Positions 8,101 to 16,279 of a stretch of DNA of 64,000 bases are shown in pieces. Below the pieces are notes generated by a model. The model made no database searches, had not been told where the DNA came from, and was given only the letters and a program-made list of their open reading frames with translations. The stretch is from TMED14 sp002378565. GTDB lineage: Bacteria; Bacteroidota; Bacteroidia; Flavobacteriales; Schleiferiaceae. Each line of letters begins with the position of its first letter. Position 1 is the stretch's first letter. The DNA is taken from NCBI GenBank assembly GCA_943846715.1, contig OX044356.1, positions 496,001 through 560,000 of the forward strand, written 5' to 3'. A program made the position numbers and the translations under genes.

Positions 8101-9732
8101 TTATCCGTTCATGGACGTCAAAAACTCTTCATTGTCTCGAGTTTTTGCAATTCGGTCTTGCATGAACTCCATTGCTTCGACTGCAGTCATGTCTGAAAGG
8201 TGGCGTCGAAGGATGTACATTCTAGAGAGAACATCCTTGTTCATCAGCAGTTCTTCCTTGCGCGTGCCAGAGGCAATCAAGTCAATGGCAGGCCAGACTC
8301 TGCGGTTTGCAATGCGTCGATCTAACTGCATTTCCATGTTGCCAGTTCCCTTGAATTCTTCGAAGATAACTTCGTCCATTTTAGACCCTGTATCGATCAA
8401 TGCAGTAGCCAGAATTGTCAATGATCCACCATGCTCAATATTGCGTGCTGCACCAAAGAATCGCTTTGGTTTCTGGAGTGCATTGGCATCTACACCACCT
8501 GAAAGCACCTTACCAGAGGCTGGGCTGACGGTATTGTATGCACGTGCCAATCGCGTGATAGAGTCCAAAAGGATGACCACATCATGCCCACATTCGGTGA
8601 GACGTTTGGCTTTTTCTAACACAATATTTGCCACGCGAACATGGTTTTCTGCTGGTGCATCAAAGGTTGAGGCGATCACCTCTGCATTGACACTTCGAGA
8701 CATGTCGGTGACCTCTTCTGGGCGTTCATCAATCAGTAGAATGATCATGTACACTTCAGGGTGGTTGGCAGCAATGGAGTTTGCTACTTCTTTCAGTAAA
8801 GTGGTTTTACCCGTTTTTGGTTGAGCCACAATCAAACCTCGTTGTCCTTTGCCAATGGGGGAAAATAGATCAATGACTCGAGTGCTTAAGGTTAGCTTTC
8901 TTCCGGTAAGATCAAATTTTTGATCTGGGAACAAAGGCGTGAGGTGCTCAAAAGCCACGCGGTCACGGATAAACTCCAAGGCTCGGCCATTGACCATGCT
9001 GACACCATTCAAGGGGAAGAATTTCTCTCCCTCTCTTGGTGGCCGCACATCTCCCTTCACGGTGTCACCTGTTTTTAGGCCAAATTCCTTGATCTGCTGT
9101 TGGGTGATGAAGACATCATCCGGTGAATTCAGGTAGTTGTAGTCGGAAGAACGAAGGAAACCTACGCCTTCAGGCATGATTTCAACGACACCTTCTGTGG
9201 GTATGCTGCCTTCAAACTCGTAGTTTTTCCGCTGTGGCTTCTCTTGGTGATCTTTTCGGTTGTCACGTCGATCATCGCGTTGGTTGTCGCGTCGATCATC
9301 CCGCTGGTAATCTCGACGGTCGTTGCGTTGATTGTCACGTTTGTCATCGCGCCGATCATTCCGTTGGTTGTCACGTTTATCATCGCGTTTGTCCTCGCGT
9401 CGATCATTCCGTTGGTTGTCACGTTTGTCGTCGCGTTGGTTGTTGCGTTTATCGTCGCGTTTGTCGTCTCTTCGATCGTCACGTCGGTTGTCACGGCGAT
9501 CACCCCGTTTTTCACGACGACCTTCCTCAGATGGTGTGTCTGAAGGACTTACAGTTGCTGCCTTTGGTTCAGCTTGAACTGCGGGGGAAGACGTTGCTTC
9601 ATTTTGAATGGCCTTTATGGCTGCAATCAAATCAGGCTTACGCAAATACTTTGCCTTTGGGATACCTAGTGCATCTCCAACGGTTTTGAGTTCGGGCAAT
9701 TTCATCCCATTGATATCCAAGGAGTCAGTCAT
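8101..9732 (-). CDS. rho: Transcription termination factor Rho with an Arg/Asp-rich insert
   Basis: A 543-residue hexameric RNA helicase that terminates transcription. Residues 1-45 form the Rho_N helix bundle (LPELKTVGDALGI...LIAAI). Residues ~46-70 are an acidic/polar linker. Residues ~72-165 are a low-complexity stretch of RDDKR/RDNQR/NDRRD units. Residues ~175-245 are the RNA-binding cold-shock domain, and the RecA-like ATPase core follows: Walker A VAQPKTGKTTLLK, LLIDERPEEVTDM, DVVILLDSITRLARAYN and the Q-loop/R-loop region SGGVDANALQKPKRFFGAARN. E. coli Rho has 419 residues; the difference is mostly the insert. It appears monocistronic, upstream of pyrR on the same strand. Confidence 0.97.
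   Translation of the reverse strand: MTDSLDINGMKLPELKTVGDALGIPKAKYLRKPDLIAAIKAIQNEATSSPAVQAEPKAATVSPSDTPSEEGRREKRGDRRDNRRDDRRDDKRDDKRNNQRDDKRDNQRNDRREDKRDDKRDNQRNDRRDDKRDNQRNDRRDYQRDDRRDNQRDDRRDNRKDHQEKPQRKNYEFEGSIPTEGVVEIMPEGVGFLRSSDYNYLNSPDDVFITQQQIKEFGLKTGDTVKGDVRPPREGEKFFPLNGVSMVNGRALEFIRDRVAFEHLTPLFPDQKFDLTGRKLTLSTRVIDLFSPIGKGQRGLIVAQPKTGKTTLLKEVANSIAANHPEVYMIILLIDERPEEVTDMSRSVNAEVIASTFDAPAENHVRVANIVLEKAKRLTECGHDVVILLDSITRLARAYNTVSPASGKVLSGGVDANALQKPKRFFGAARNIEHGGSLTILATALIDTGSKMDEVIFEEFKGTGNMEMQLDRRIANRRVWPAIDLIASGTRKEELLMNKDVLSRMYILRRHLSDMTAVEAMEFMQDRIAKTRDNEEFLTSMNG
9237..9519 (-). repeat. Degenerate tandem repeats encoding the Rho low-complexity insert
   Basis: About 280 bases made of variants of a short unit (CGTGATGATCGACG-like on the minus strand) that encode RDDRRD, RDDKRD, RDNQRN and similar. 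Copies differ at third positions but are still alike at the DNA level, so copy number could change by slippage. Because the unit length follows the codon frame, gain or loss of units would keep rho in frame. Confidence 0.75.
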
Positions 9733-9848
9733 AACCAGGTTGGTGTTGAGAGTGAAGGAAAATAGATTTGGTAAAAAACCTTAATAAAAAAGGTGAAAGG
9801 GTTGGCCTTATGGTACAAAGAAAGGGATTTTATGCAGAACTTGCACCC

Positions 9849-10214
9849 ATGTGGCAAAGAATTCAAACCCTATACATGTTATTAGCTGCTGCAGCCCTTG
9901 TTTTTATTGGGATGCAGGGCCTTGGCAATACAGAATCAATGATTGGCGGATTAGCGGTTGCGCTATTTTTAGCAAACATCACCTATTTCAAACATCGCAA
10001 ACGGCAATTCATGATCAACCGATTGGCCATGTTCGCTGTTTTGGGGCTGATTGGATCCATTGCTATTCCAATGCTTCGAAGCAACAGCTATGACGCAAGC
10101 CTGACACCGACCCTTGTGGCCTCCCTTTTAGCCCTAGGCCTTGGTTCATTTGCGAATAGGGCCATCCAAAAGGATGAGGCAAAGGTGAAGTCAGACCGCC
10201 GATTCAGGAAGTAG
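9849..10214 (+). CDS. DUF4293 membrane protein
   Basis: A small integral membrane protein of ~121 residues belonging to DUF4293, a Bacteroidota-specific family. The N-terminus MWQRIQTLYMLLAAAAL is the family hallmark. Four hydrophobic segments follow, with a positively charged FKHRKRQF loop between the second and third, and a basic cytoplasmic tail (KDEAKVKSDRRFRK). The start is ATG 9849: the frame is open upstream, but family members begin at this MxQRIQTLY motif. It is divergent from rho and its last 24 bases overlap the convergent phosphoesterase gene. Function is unknown. Confidence 0.8.
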   Translation: MWQRIQTLYMLLAAAALVFIGMQGLGNTESMIGGLAVALFLANITYFKHRKRQFMINRLAMFAVLGLIGSIAIPMLRSNSYDASLTPTLVASLLALGLGSFANRAIQKDEAKVKSDRRFRK

Positions 10215-10733
10215 GCCCTGACCACGCTTACCAAGCTCGATAACTGCAAGGTTTTTGACTTGACCCTCTGAACTGATGGTGAACCTGAGCATGGTTCGCA
10301 TGTGATGAATGCCATAGTGACCTGCAGCGCCTGGGTTCAAACACAAAAGTCCCGATTTATCCTTGCCAACTCGGCAAATATGTGAATGACCACAAATAAA
10401 AACATGGGCGGGCCTTTGTTGTTGCGTGGTGCGAATCGATGCAGGCAAGCGGTTGGCATAGCCGCCGATATGCGTCATCCAGACCTTCAGTCCATTAAGC
10501 CTAAATCGCAGGTGTTCAGGAGCTTCACGCCGAAGTACCCCGTCGTCAATGTTGCCATGTACAATCCTTAAGGGCTTGACAGCCATCAAATCGTCCAACA
10601 CCGATAGGTTGCCAATGTCACCGGCATGCCAGACCTCATCCGCTTGCTTGACATGTTCCATGATGGATGCATCCAAGTGACCATGGGTGTCTGACATCAA
10701 GAGGATGCGTCTGGGTTTATCTTTGGCGTTCAT
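10191..10733 (-). CDS. YfcE/MJ0936-type metallophosphoesterase
   Basis: A 180-residue calcineurin-like phosphodiesterase. The metal ligands are all visible: SDTHG (D, H) near residue 14, HAGDIG, HGNID, and the late histidines FICGHSHI and NPGAAGHYG. Members hydrolyse model phosphodiesters; the natural substrate is usually unknown. The start is ATG 10733, only two bases from the ATG of divergent truA. A GATGTTTG element (one mismatch to TAnnTTTG) ends five bases before this ATG, inside truA. Confidence 0.88.
   Translation of the reverse strand: MNAKDKPRRILLMSDTHGHLDASIMEHVKQADEVWHAGDIGNLSVLDDLMAVKPLRIVHGNIDDGVLRREAPEHLRFRLNGLKVWMTHIGGYANRLPASIRTTQQQRPAHVFICGHSHICRVGKDKSGLLCLNPGAAGHYGIHHMRTMLRFTISSEGQVKNLAVIELGKRGQGLLPESAV
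10718..10725 (+). promoter_or_regulatory. -10 element of truA
   Basis: TATCTTTG, a full match to TAnnTTTG, ten bases before ATG 10736. It lies inside the first codons of the divergent phosphoesterase gene, so each gene's promoter is within its neighbour. Confidence 0.6.
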
Positions 10734-10735
10734 TC

Positions 10736-11518
10736 ATGCAAACATCGTCATTCACACGCTATGCCCTTCGGCTGAGTTATCACGGCCTACCATTCAGCGG
10801 CTGGCAGGTTCAGCCAGCGCAGCGAACTGTTCAAGGCGAGCTGGAAAAAGCCCTGTCTACCCTGCTGCGAGAGCAAGTGAAGGTGTTAGGTGCTGGTCGG
10901 ACAGATAGCGGCGTTCATGCAGCAAACTATGTCGCTCACGTGGATGTTGCGATGCCCCTTGACGTGAAAGACACCCTTCATCGCTTGGATCGCTTCCTGC
11001 CAACAAAGATTGCGGTGCATGAAATGGTGGAAATCACGGATCGTATGCATGCAAGATTTTCTGCTGAAAGTCGATCTTACCGTTATGTCATCCGTCGGAA
11101 GCAAAACCCTTTTGGGGCAGACATGGTATGGACCCATCGCCGTGACATGGATTTCTCATTGCTCAAACGTGCAGCTGAAATTTTACTAAGTCAGACTGAG
11201 TTTGCAGCCTTTGCTCGAACAGGATCTCCTGTTAAAACCACCCTCTGTCACATCACACATGCCTCTTGGCATCAAGAAGGTGAAGAGTGGGTTTTTCAAA
11301 TCCGTGGCAACCGCTTCTTGCGAAACATGGTTCGGTCATTGGTTGGAACCATGGTAGAGCTAGCTCAAGGGCAAAGGGATTGGGATAATTGGTTGTCACT
11401 GTTTGATGGCGCAACACGTTCTGATGCCGGGCAATCAGCCCCAGCAAAAGGCCTATCCTTTGCGGGTGTTACCTACCCAGATTCACCATTTCAATCAAGA
11501 GAACATGCCCCCTTCTAA
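10736..11518 (+). CDS. truA: tRNA pseudouridine(38-40) synthase
   Basis: A 260-residue TruA, which makes pseudouridine at positions 38-40 of the tRNA anticodon arm. The catalytic aspartate lies in GAGRTDSGVHA (about residues 52-62). YHGLPFSGWQVQP, RYVIRRKQNPF, FARTGSPVKTTLC and FLRNMVRSLVGT are further family blocks. ATG 10736 is chosen because it follows the -10 element and lies just before the first family strand; upstream in-frame codons lie in the neighbour. The 3' end overlaps the ABC exporter start by 14 bases. Confidence 0.94.
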   Translation: MQTSSFTRYALRLSYHGLPFSGWQVQPAQRTVQGELEKALSTLLREQVKVLGAGRTDSGVHAANYVAHVDVAMPLDVKDTLHRLDRFLPTKIAVHEMVEITDRMHARFSAESRSYRYVIRRKQNPFGADMVWTHRRDMDFSLLKRAAEILLSQTEFAAFARTGSPVKTTLCHITHASWHQEGEEWVFQIRGNRFLRNMVRSLVGTMVELAQGQRDWDNWLSLFDGATRSDAGQSAPAKGLSFAGVTYPDSPFQSREHAPF

Positions 11519-13262
11519 AGTCACAGGTAAGGCCTTTGATTGGGCAATTCTTCGCCGAATCATTGGCTTTGCCAAGCCCTATCAATGGCAAATGATCGGC
11601 ACAGGGTTTTTAGCCATTGTGCTGGGATCCCTAGCCACATTGCGGCCCTACCTCACCCGTGAAGCTGTAGACTCCTCCATTGCGCTTGATGGCATGGCGT
11701 TGAATCAATGGATGACATGGTTAGTCATCAGCTTGTTGATGGAAGCAGTCGGTCAATTGATATTTACCTATTCAGCCAATGACCTTGGTCAGCGTGTCAT
11801 ACGTGACATGCGTGTGCGACTCTTTGATAAGATGCTTGGTTTCAAGCAGCAGTTTTTTGACCGAACCCCAGTCGGAAAATTGGTCACGCGAACGGTTAGT
11901 GATGTGGAAACAGTCTCCAATATCTTTTCTGAAGGGCTCTTGGTCATTTTTGGCGATGTTTTCAAGATTGTGGTCATGGTTAGCGCCATGTTCTTTTTGT
12001 TCGATCCCATATTGGTGCTGATTTGCCTATCCGTGATGCCTTTGCTGTACCTGGCCACCCGTTGGTTTCAGCGCAGTATCAAGCAGGCTTTCATTGATGT
12101 GAGAAATGAAGTGGCAGCGCTGAACACCTTCGTTCAGGAGCGCATCACTGGGATGAAGATTGTTCAACTCTTCACAAGGGAATCACAAGAACACGCCAAT
12201 TTCCAAGCCATCAATACCAGGCACAAGGATGCCAATGTGCGAACCATTTGGTACTTCTCGATCTTTTTCCCCGTGATAGACATGCTGTCTGCAGTAAGCA
12301 TTGGCTTGGCTATTTGGTATGGTGGCATGCAGGCTGCAGCAGGTGGCGATGTCACAGTGGGTGACCTGACAGCTATCATCATGTTTGTCAGCATGCTTTA
12401 CCGCCCCTTGCGGCAATTGGCCGATCGCTTCAATACCCTGCAAATGGGCATGGTAGCTGGGGACAGGGTGTTGTCATTGTTGGATGAGGAGAACTCAGCC
12501 GAGGTGGGTGGATCCACCCTTATCGATGAGCTCAAGGGGGACATTGTCTTGAAGGACATGCATTTTTCCTACAACCCAGGTGAGCCAGTCTTGCTCGGAT
12601 TGAATGTGCACATAAAAAGAGGTCAAACCGTGGCAATAGTTGGTGCAACGGGCAGCGGAAAAAGCACCCTTGTGCACCTATTGATGGCCTTTTATCGACC
12701 CACGTCAGGTGAAATATTGATTGATGGCATGGATTTACAAACCATTGAATTGAGGTCTTACCGAAAGCAAATTGCCTTGGTTCAACAAGATGTGTTCCTG
12801 TTTTCAGACAGTGTAAGGAACAATGTCAGCATGTTTGAGCCGATACCAGATGCAGAGATTTTAGAGGCTGCAGAAGCCATGGGAATCGATGCCTTTTTGC
12901 ACGATTTACCGGAGGGCTTGGATTACGATGTGAAGGAGCGAGGTGGTATGCTGAGCACGGGTCAACGTCAGTTGTTGGCATTCATCAGAGCCTATTTAAC
13001 CAACCCTGCAGTCTTGATTTTGGATGAAGCGACCTCAAGTATTGATTCTCAAGCAGAACAATGGATTCAAAAGGCCACCAAGGAGTTGACCAAGGGGAGA
13101 ACGTCCATTGTGGTTGCTCACAGATTAGCGACAATCTTGCAAGCGGACCGCATACTGGTGATGGAAAAGGGTCAAATTCTTGAGTCAGGAAACCATGCAG
13201 AGCTGATAGCTAAGGAAGGGCTGTATGCCAACCTGTACCAGAAGCAATTCAAGGATCAATAA
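11505..13262 (+). CDS. MsbA-like ABC exporter (fused membrane and ATPase domains)
   Basis: A 585-residue half-transporter. About residues 25-315 form the six-helix exporter membrane domain, and residues ~345-580 the ATPase. Motifs are Walker A GATGSGKST, Q-loop VQQDVFLFS, a signature LSTGQRQ (the usual LSGGQ with T in place of the first G), Walker B VLILDEATSSID and the H-loop VAHRLAT. The substrate cannot be told from sequence; MsbA-like lipid export or drug efflux are both possible. ATG 11505 is preceded by an AAGAG stretch and begins inside truA, so the pair is coupled. The upstream open frame is truA in another frame. Confidence 0.9.
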   Translation: MPPSKVTGKAFDWAILRRIIGFAKPYQWQMIGTGFLAIVLGSLATLRPYLTREAVDSSIALDGMALNQWMTWLVISLLMEAVGQLIFTYSANDLGQRVIRDMRVRLFDKMLGFKQQFFDRTPVGKLVTRTVSDVETVSNIFSEGLLVIFGDVFKIVVMVSAMFFLFDPILVLICLSVMPLLYLATRWFQRSIKQAFIDVRNEVAALNTFVQERITGMKIVQLFTRESQEHANFQAINTRHKDANVRTIWYFSIFFPVIDMLSAVSIGLAIWYGGMQAAAGGDVTVGDLTAIIMFVSMLYRPLRQLADRFNTLQMGMVAGDRVLSLLDEENSAEVGGSTLIDELKGDIVLKDMHFSYNPGEPVLLGLNVHIKRGQTVAIVGATGSGKSTLVHLLMAFYRPTSGEILIDGMDLQTIELRSYRKQIALVQQDVFLFSDSVRNNVSMFEPIPDAEILEAAEAMGIDAFLHDLPEGLDYDVKERGGMLSTGQRQLLAFIRAYLTNPAVLILDEATSSIDSQAEQWIQKATKELTKGRTSIVVAHRLATILQADRILVMEKGQILESGNHAELIAKEGLYANLYQKQFKDQ

Positions 13263-13270
13263 GGTGGGCG

Positions 13271-14314
13271 CTAGATGCGGTGCATCCAGCCGTGGCTGTC
13301 TTCAACGCGACCATATCGGATATCAGACAAGGCTGTCTTGATTCGCGAAGCCATGCCATCTTCTTTGAAGGGGCAGTCAATGACAGTCCCTTGGTAACCA
13401 AAGCCATTGATGGGGCTAATTACCGCTGCAGTTCCCATGCCAAAAGCCTCCTGAAGGTCACCAGACTTAACTGAATCAAGTAACTCATCTACTGTGATGT
13501 CGCGCTCTTGCACCTCAATACCCCATTCGCGCACAAGGGTTAAAATGGAATCCCTGGTGATGCCGGCAAGGATGGTGTCTGACAACTTAGGTGTTACAAG
13601 CACATCGTTGATAATCAAAGCCACATTCATTGTGCCTGCTTCTTCAATGAATTTGTGTTCTTTGTGATCTGTCCAAAGCACCTGACTGAAGCCTTCTTCA
13701 ACGGCTTTTCGGGTTGCAAGAAAGGAGCCGCCATAGTTTCCTGCAGCCTTTGCAAAACCAACGCCACCTTGAGTTGCGCGAGTAAATTCTTGCTCTATTT
13801 TTACCTTAATGGCCCCTGAGTAAAGTTCCCCGACAGGGCAGGTGACGATGCCAAAAGTGTACTGATCAGAGGCCTTTGCAATCACCCATTCCGCACTGGC
13901 AAAGGTGAAGGGGCGCAAGTAGAGGGCCTGGTTTTTCCCGCTAGGAACCCAGTCGCGATCGACACGAATCAACTCCATCAAGCCATTCATGAAGAGATCT
14001 TTGGGTATGGTGGGTATGCACATGCGCTCACCACTCAAATTGATGCGATCAAAGTTGCGCTCAGGTCTGAACACTGCAATGCCACCATCAGCTTGTTTGT
14101 AAGCTTTTTGTCCTTCAAAGACTGCTTGGCCATAATGCAAGGCATGCAGGCCTAAGCCTTGTCGTAAATGGCCATAGGGCTCAATCACCCCATCATGCCA
14201 TTGGCCATCCTTGTATTCTGCGCGAAAAACATGATCAGATAAACCTGACCCAAACCCTAGGTTGTCAAAGTCTATTTGATCGAGTCTGGAAGTCTTGCTG
14301 CGCGTGATTTTCAT
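13271..14314 (-). CDS. ilvE: Branched-chain amino acid aminotransferase
   Basis: A 347-residue fold-type IV PLP enzyme that transaminates leucine, isoleucine and valine. The PLP lysine is in GVGFAKAAGNYGGSFLA (about residues 190-206). Also present are FEGQKAY, FRPERNFDRIN, LYLRPFTFA, EEAGTMNVALI and the late GTAAVISP loop that binds the phosphate. Length fits the long BCAT-II group. Single gene with its own promoter, divergent from the DUF4920 operon. The fused oxoacid dehydrogenase E1 encoded at 37.7 kb may act on its products. Confidence 0.95.
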   Translation of the reverse strand: MKITRSKTSRLDQIDFDNLGFGSGLSDHVFRAEYKDGQWHDGVIEPYGHLRQGLGLHALHYGQAVFEGQKAYKQADGGIAVFRPERNFDRINLSGERMCIPTIPKDLFMNGLMELIRVDRDWVPSGKNQALYLRPFTFASAEWVIAKASDQYTFGIVTCPVGELYSGAIKVKIEQEFTRATQGGVGFAKAAGNYGGSFLATRKAVEEGFSQVLWTDHKEHKFIEEAGTMNVALIINDVLVTPKLSDTILAGITRDSILTLVREWGIEVQERDITVDELLDSVKSGDLQEAFGMGTAAVISPINGFGYQGTVIDCPFKEDGMASRIKTALSDIRYGRVEDSHGWMHRI

Positions 14315-14352
14315 AAAAAAGGGGAATAGAAGCAGGGTTGCTTAGGGTGGTG

Positions 14353-14360
14353 CAAAGGTA
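14353..14360 (-). promoter_or_regulatory. -10 element of ilvE
   Basis: The minus strand reads TACCTTTG, a full match to TAnnTTTG. It lies 38 bases from ATG 14314, one of the longer leaders in the window. Confidence 0.6.
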
Positions 14361-14373
14361 CAATAATTTTTTA

Positions 14374-14405
14374 TTTGTTTCATCTGTTAGTCATGGCTAC
14401 CTTCG
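14374..14405 (+). promoter_or_regulatory. Bacteroidota-type promoter of the DUF4920 operon
   Basis: A TTTG at 14374-14377 is followed after 20 bases by TACCTTCG at 14398-14405 (one mismatch to TAnnTTTG). Both boxes and their spacing fit the primary sigma factor promoter of Bacteroidota. It ends 15 bases before ATG 14421. Confidence 0.6.
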
Positions 14406-14420
14406 CAAAAACTACCAAAT

Positions 14421-14936
14421 ATGAAATACCCCATCCTTCTTTTAGCTGTTCTGACCCTAGCGTGTCAACGCTTTGATTACTATGGTGAAGCCTTCAGTAC
14501 AAACCAAGTTGAATCTGCGGAATCTGTTCTCGCTGCACTGGCATCTGGGGAAGATTCAGTGGTAACGACATTCCGTGCAGAGGTTGCTGGTGTCTGTCAG
14601 AAAAAAGGTTGTTGGATGGAGCTTGACATGGGCAATGAGCAAACAGCTTTGGTTCGTTTCAAGGACTATGGATTTTTTGTTCCTTTTGATGCAGCTGGCG
14701 AAGAAGCCATTGTGCGAGGTGTCGTGAAGGTTGAGACCTTATCTGTGGAATGGTTGAAACATCAAGCCTTCGATGCAGGCAAGTCAGATTCTATCATTGC
14801 ATTGATTACAGAGCCAGAAGTGTCCATTTCTGTCATCGCTACCGGTGTGGCATTGCCTGAAGTTGAAGTGTTTGAAGAGGAAATCAGAGAGGAAGCTGAA
14901 GAAGTGTCAGAGGCCTCACCTGTTGAAGCAGTTTAA
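14421..14936 (+). CDS. DUF4920 lipoprotein
   Basis: A 171-residue lipoprotein: signal peptide MKYPILLLAVLTLAC, with Cys15 as the lipidated residue. The body has the DUF4920 core, including the conserved VAGVCQKKGCWMEL (a C-x4-C pair followed by WM) and VRFKDYGFFVPFD. It ends in an acidic tail (EEEIREEAEEVSE). The C-x4-C-W-M motif suggests metal or redox binding but this has not been shown for the family as far as I know. It is two bases from the next gene, also a lipoprotein, which has a haem-type CxxCH motif. Confidence 0.82.
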   Translation: MKYPILLLAVLTLACQRFDYYGEAFSTNQVESAESVLAALASGEDSVVTTFRAEVAGVCQKKGCWMELDMGNEQTALVRFKDYGFFVPFDAAGEEAIVRGVVKVETLSVEWLKHQAFDAGKSDSIIALITEPEVSISVIATGVALPEVEVFEEEIREEAEEVSEASPVEAV

Positions 14937-14938
14937 GG

Positions 14939-15379
14939 ATGAAATATTTGATGATGGCTGGCCTGCTTATGCTATCCTTGCTGGCCTGTCAATCTAATGA
15001 GTCGGCGAACGCTCGCTTGGCGCCAGTGAGTGAGTTGGCAGCAACCATGCGTGTCATGACGACAGACATGGAAGGGCTCAAAACTGCTGTTGCTAAAGGA
15101 GAGTTGACCTTGTCTCAAGTGGATGCAATGATTGTAGCGCATGCCTCCTTGGCAACCGATCAGGCAACGACGCCTTCAGATATCAAAATCACCTTTCCAA
15201 CCTTTGCTGATGGCTACATCAAGCAACTGCAGTTCTTGCGAGATCAGGTGATCAATCAGGCTGACGTGAAGCAGCAAATTGATGCTTTCAATGCGGTGCT
15301 TGTCACCTGTGTGGGCTGCCATCAGGACCATTGCCCAGGGCCTATTGAGCGCATAGAAAAGATTGCCATTCAGCCGTGA
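14939..15379 (+). CDS. Lipoprotein with a single CxxCH haem-type motif
   Basis: A 146-residue lipoprotein (lipobox LLSLLAC, Cys17). The middle is helical (MRVMTTDMEGLKTAVAKGE, YIKQLQFLRDQVI, QQIDAFNAVLVTC), and CVGCHQDHC near residues 124-132 is a c-type haem attachment motif. A helical bundle with a C-terminal CxxCH resembles cytochrome c prime-like proteins, where haem binds near the C-terminus. It lies between DUF4920 and a NUDIX gene in one operon. Haem binding is inferred from the motif; the two extra cysteines could instead bind metal. Confidence 0.65.
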   Translation: MKYLMMAGLLMLSLLACQSNESANARLAPVSELAATMRVMTTDMEGLKTAVAKGELTLSQVDAMIVAHASLATDQATTPSDIKITFPTFADGYIKQLQFLRDQVINQADVKQQIDAFNAVLVTCVGCHQDHCPGPIERIEKIAIQP

Positions 15380-15846
15380 CAAATAGCCATCGAGTCTACG
15401 CATGCATCCTGAGGAAATCAAATGGTGTAGCTGACGCACTAGATGTCTTGCTGTCTGCTGAACGCTACCAGGGCACGCCCTTGATTAAGCTGCCTGGCGG
15501 AGGTAAATTGCCAGGTGAATCTGATGAACAGTGCCTTGTTAGAGAACTTTCTGAAGAGTTACAATTGGTCGATGTCAAGGTCGGTGCAATGATTCATCAA
15601 AGCACTGCACCCGTGAAATCACAATTTGACCCCAACGTATGGGTTAGCACCAGCTATTATTTTATTGCTTCCTGTTCGGAGCCAATTCACCATCTTGAAT
15701 CCACGCTGACCATACCTGACAAGGATGGGGAAAGGGTCACCTGGTGTGCATTGATGTCATTGGACACAGGCATGCTTAGCTTGTCTTCAGATCGTGACGC
15801 CTTGCATGCCTTGAAAGGTGCTATGGCCTCAGCCACGAGCCTTTGA
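15376..15846 (+). CDS. NUDIX hydrolase
   Basis: A 156-residue NUDIX protein. The box reads GGKLPGESDEQCLVREL followed by SEELQL (about residues 36-58): G-x5-E-x7-R-E-L-x-E-E is intact, but the last conserved G is replaced by Q. Members hydrolyse nucleoside diphosphate-linked compounds; the substrate is not predictable. The start is GTG 15376, overlapping the stop of the preceding gene by four bases (GTGA). The 3' end overlaps the convergent gene by 26 bases. Confidence 0.82.
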   Translation: MTNSHRVYACILRKSNGVADALDVLLSAERYQGTPLIKLPGGGKLPGESDEQCLVRELSEELQLVDVKVGAMIHQSTAPVKSQFDPNVWVSTSYYFIASCSEPIHHLESTLTIPDKDGERVTWCALMSLDTGMLSLSSDRDALHALKGAMASATSL

Positions 15847-16279
15847 TGGCTGTGATCGGTTGGTATGCGGCCATTTGATCACCCACTGCATTGAGAAACT
15901 GACCCTCTGATGTTTTAGCTTCCTTGATGCCAACACGCCGCCATGGCGCTGTTTCATCAGGACGGATGTAGACATGCATTCGGTCAAAAAGATTTGTGTG
16001 CAATGCTTGTGATAGCTCTTGAAGTTGACCCATCATGCTGTCAATGGAACAGCCGCTAGCACTGGCAAGGGCTGATTCATCAGCTGTTAGGGCAATGAGG
16101 CGATGGTCCACAGTCGTGTAACTGGCTGCTACAGGCTCGCCATGCGCAGTCCAGCTATGGCAGAGCAAGCTGAGCTGTCGGTCAACCATGTCCATTTGAT
16201 CTGCTTGCCAAGGGGAGGAAGCTGTGAATATCCACAACCGGCCCTGTGGAGGAACATCCTCCCAGTTGATCATAGACAT
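15821..16279 (-). CDS. Conserved Bacteroidota protein, often misnamed 'ABC transporter ATPase'
   Basis: A 152-residue soluble protein with no P-loop. It carries RLWIFTASSPWQADQMDMV at the N-terminus, VAASYTTVDHRLIALTADES in the middle, and FDRMHVYIRPDETAPWRRVG before the end. I recognise it as a small family in Bacteroidota that is commonly given an ABC-ATPase name, for which this sequence gives no support. It is the last gene of the amidase/MCE/Fe-S operon and starts on the stop codon of the CCG-domain gene (TGATG). Confidence 0.62.
   Translation of the reverse strand: MSMINWEDVPPQGRLWIFTASSPWQADQMDMVDRQLSLLCHSWTAHGEPVAASYTTVDHRLIALTADESALASASGCSIDSMMGQLQELSQALHTNLFDRMHVYIRPDETAPWRRVGIKEAKTSEGQFLNAVGDQMAAYQPITAIKGSWLRP

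Noticed and set aside
7928..8824. Long plus-strand open frame (298 codons) opposite rho
   Set aside because: It lies wholly antisense to conserved rho coding sequence, and its translation is Ser/Arg/Thr-rich without any family motif or signal.
9237..9519. Repeat array considered as a CRISPR or minisatellite
   Set aside because: The units are short, degenerate, have no spacers and stay in the rho frame, so they are coding repeats.
9234..9689. Several overlapping open frames on the plus strand opposite the Rho insert
   Set aside because: They are by-products of the repeat DNA and give low-complexity Cys/His, Val/Ile or Arg/Ser strings in the different frames.
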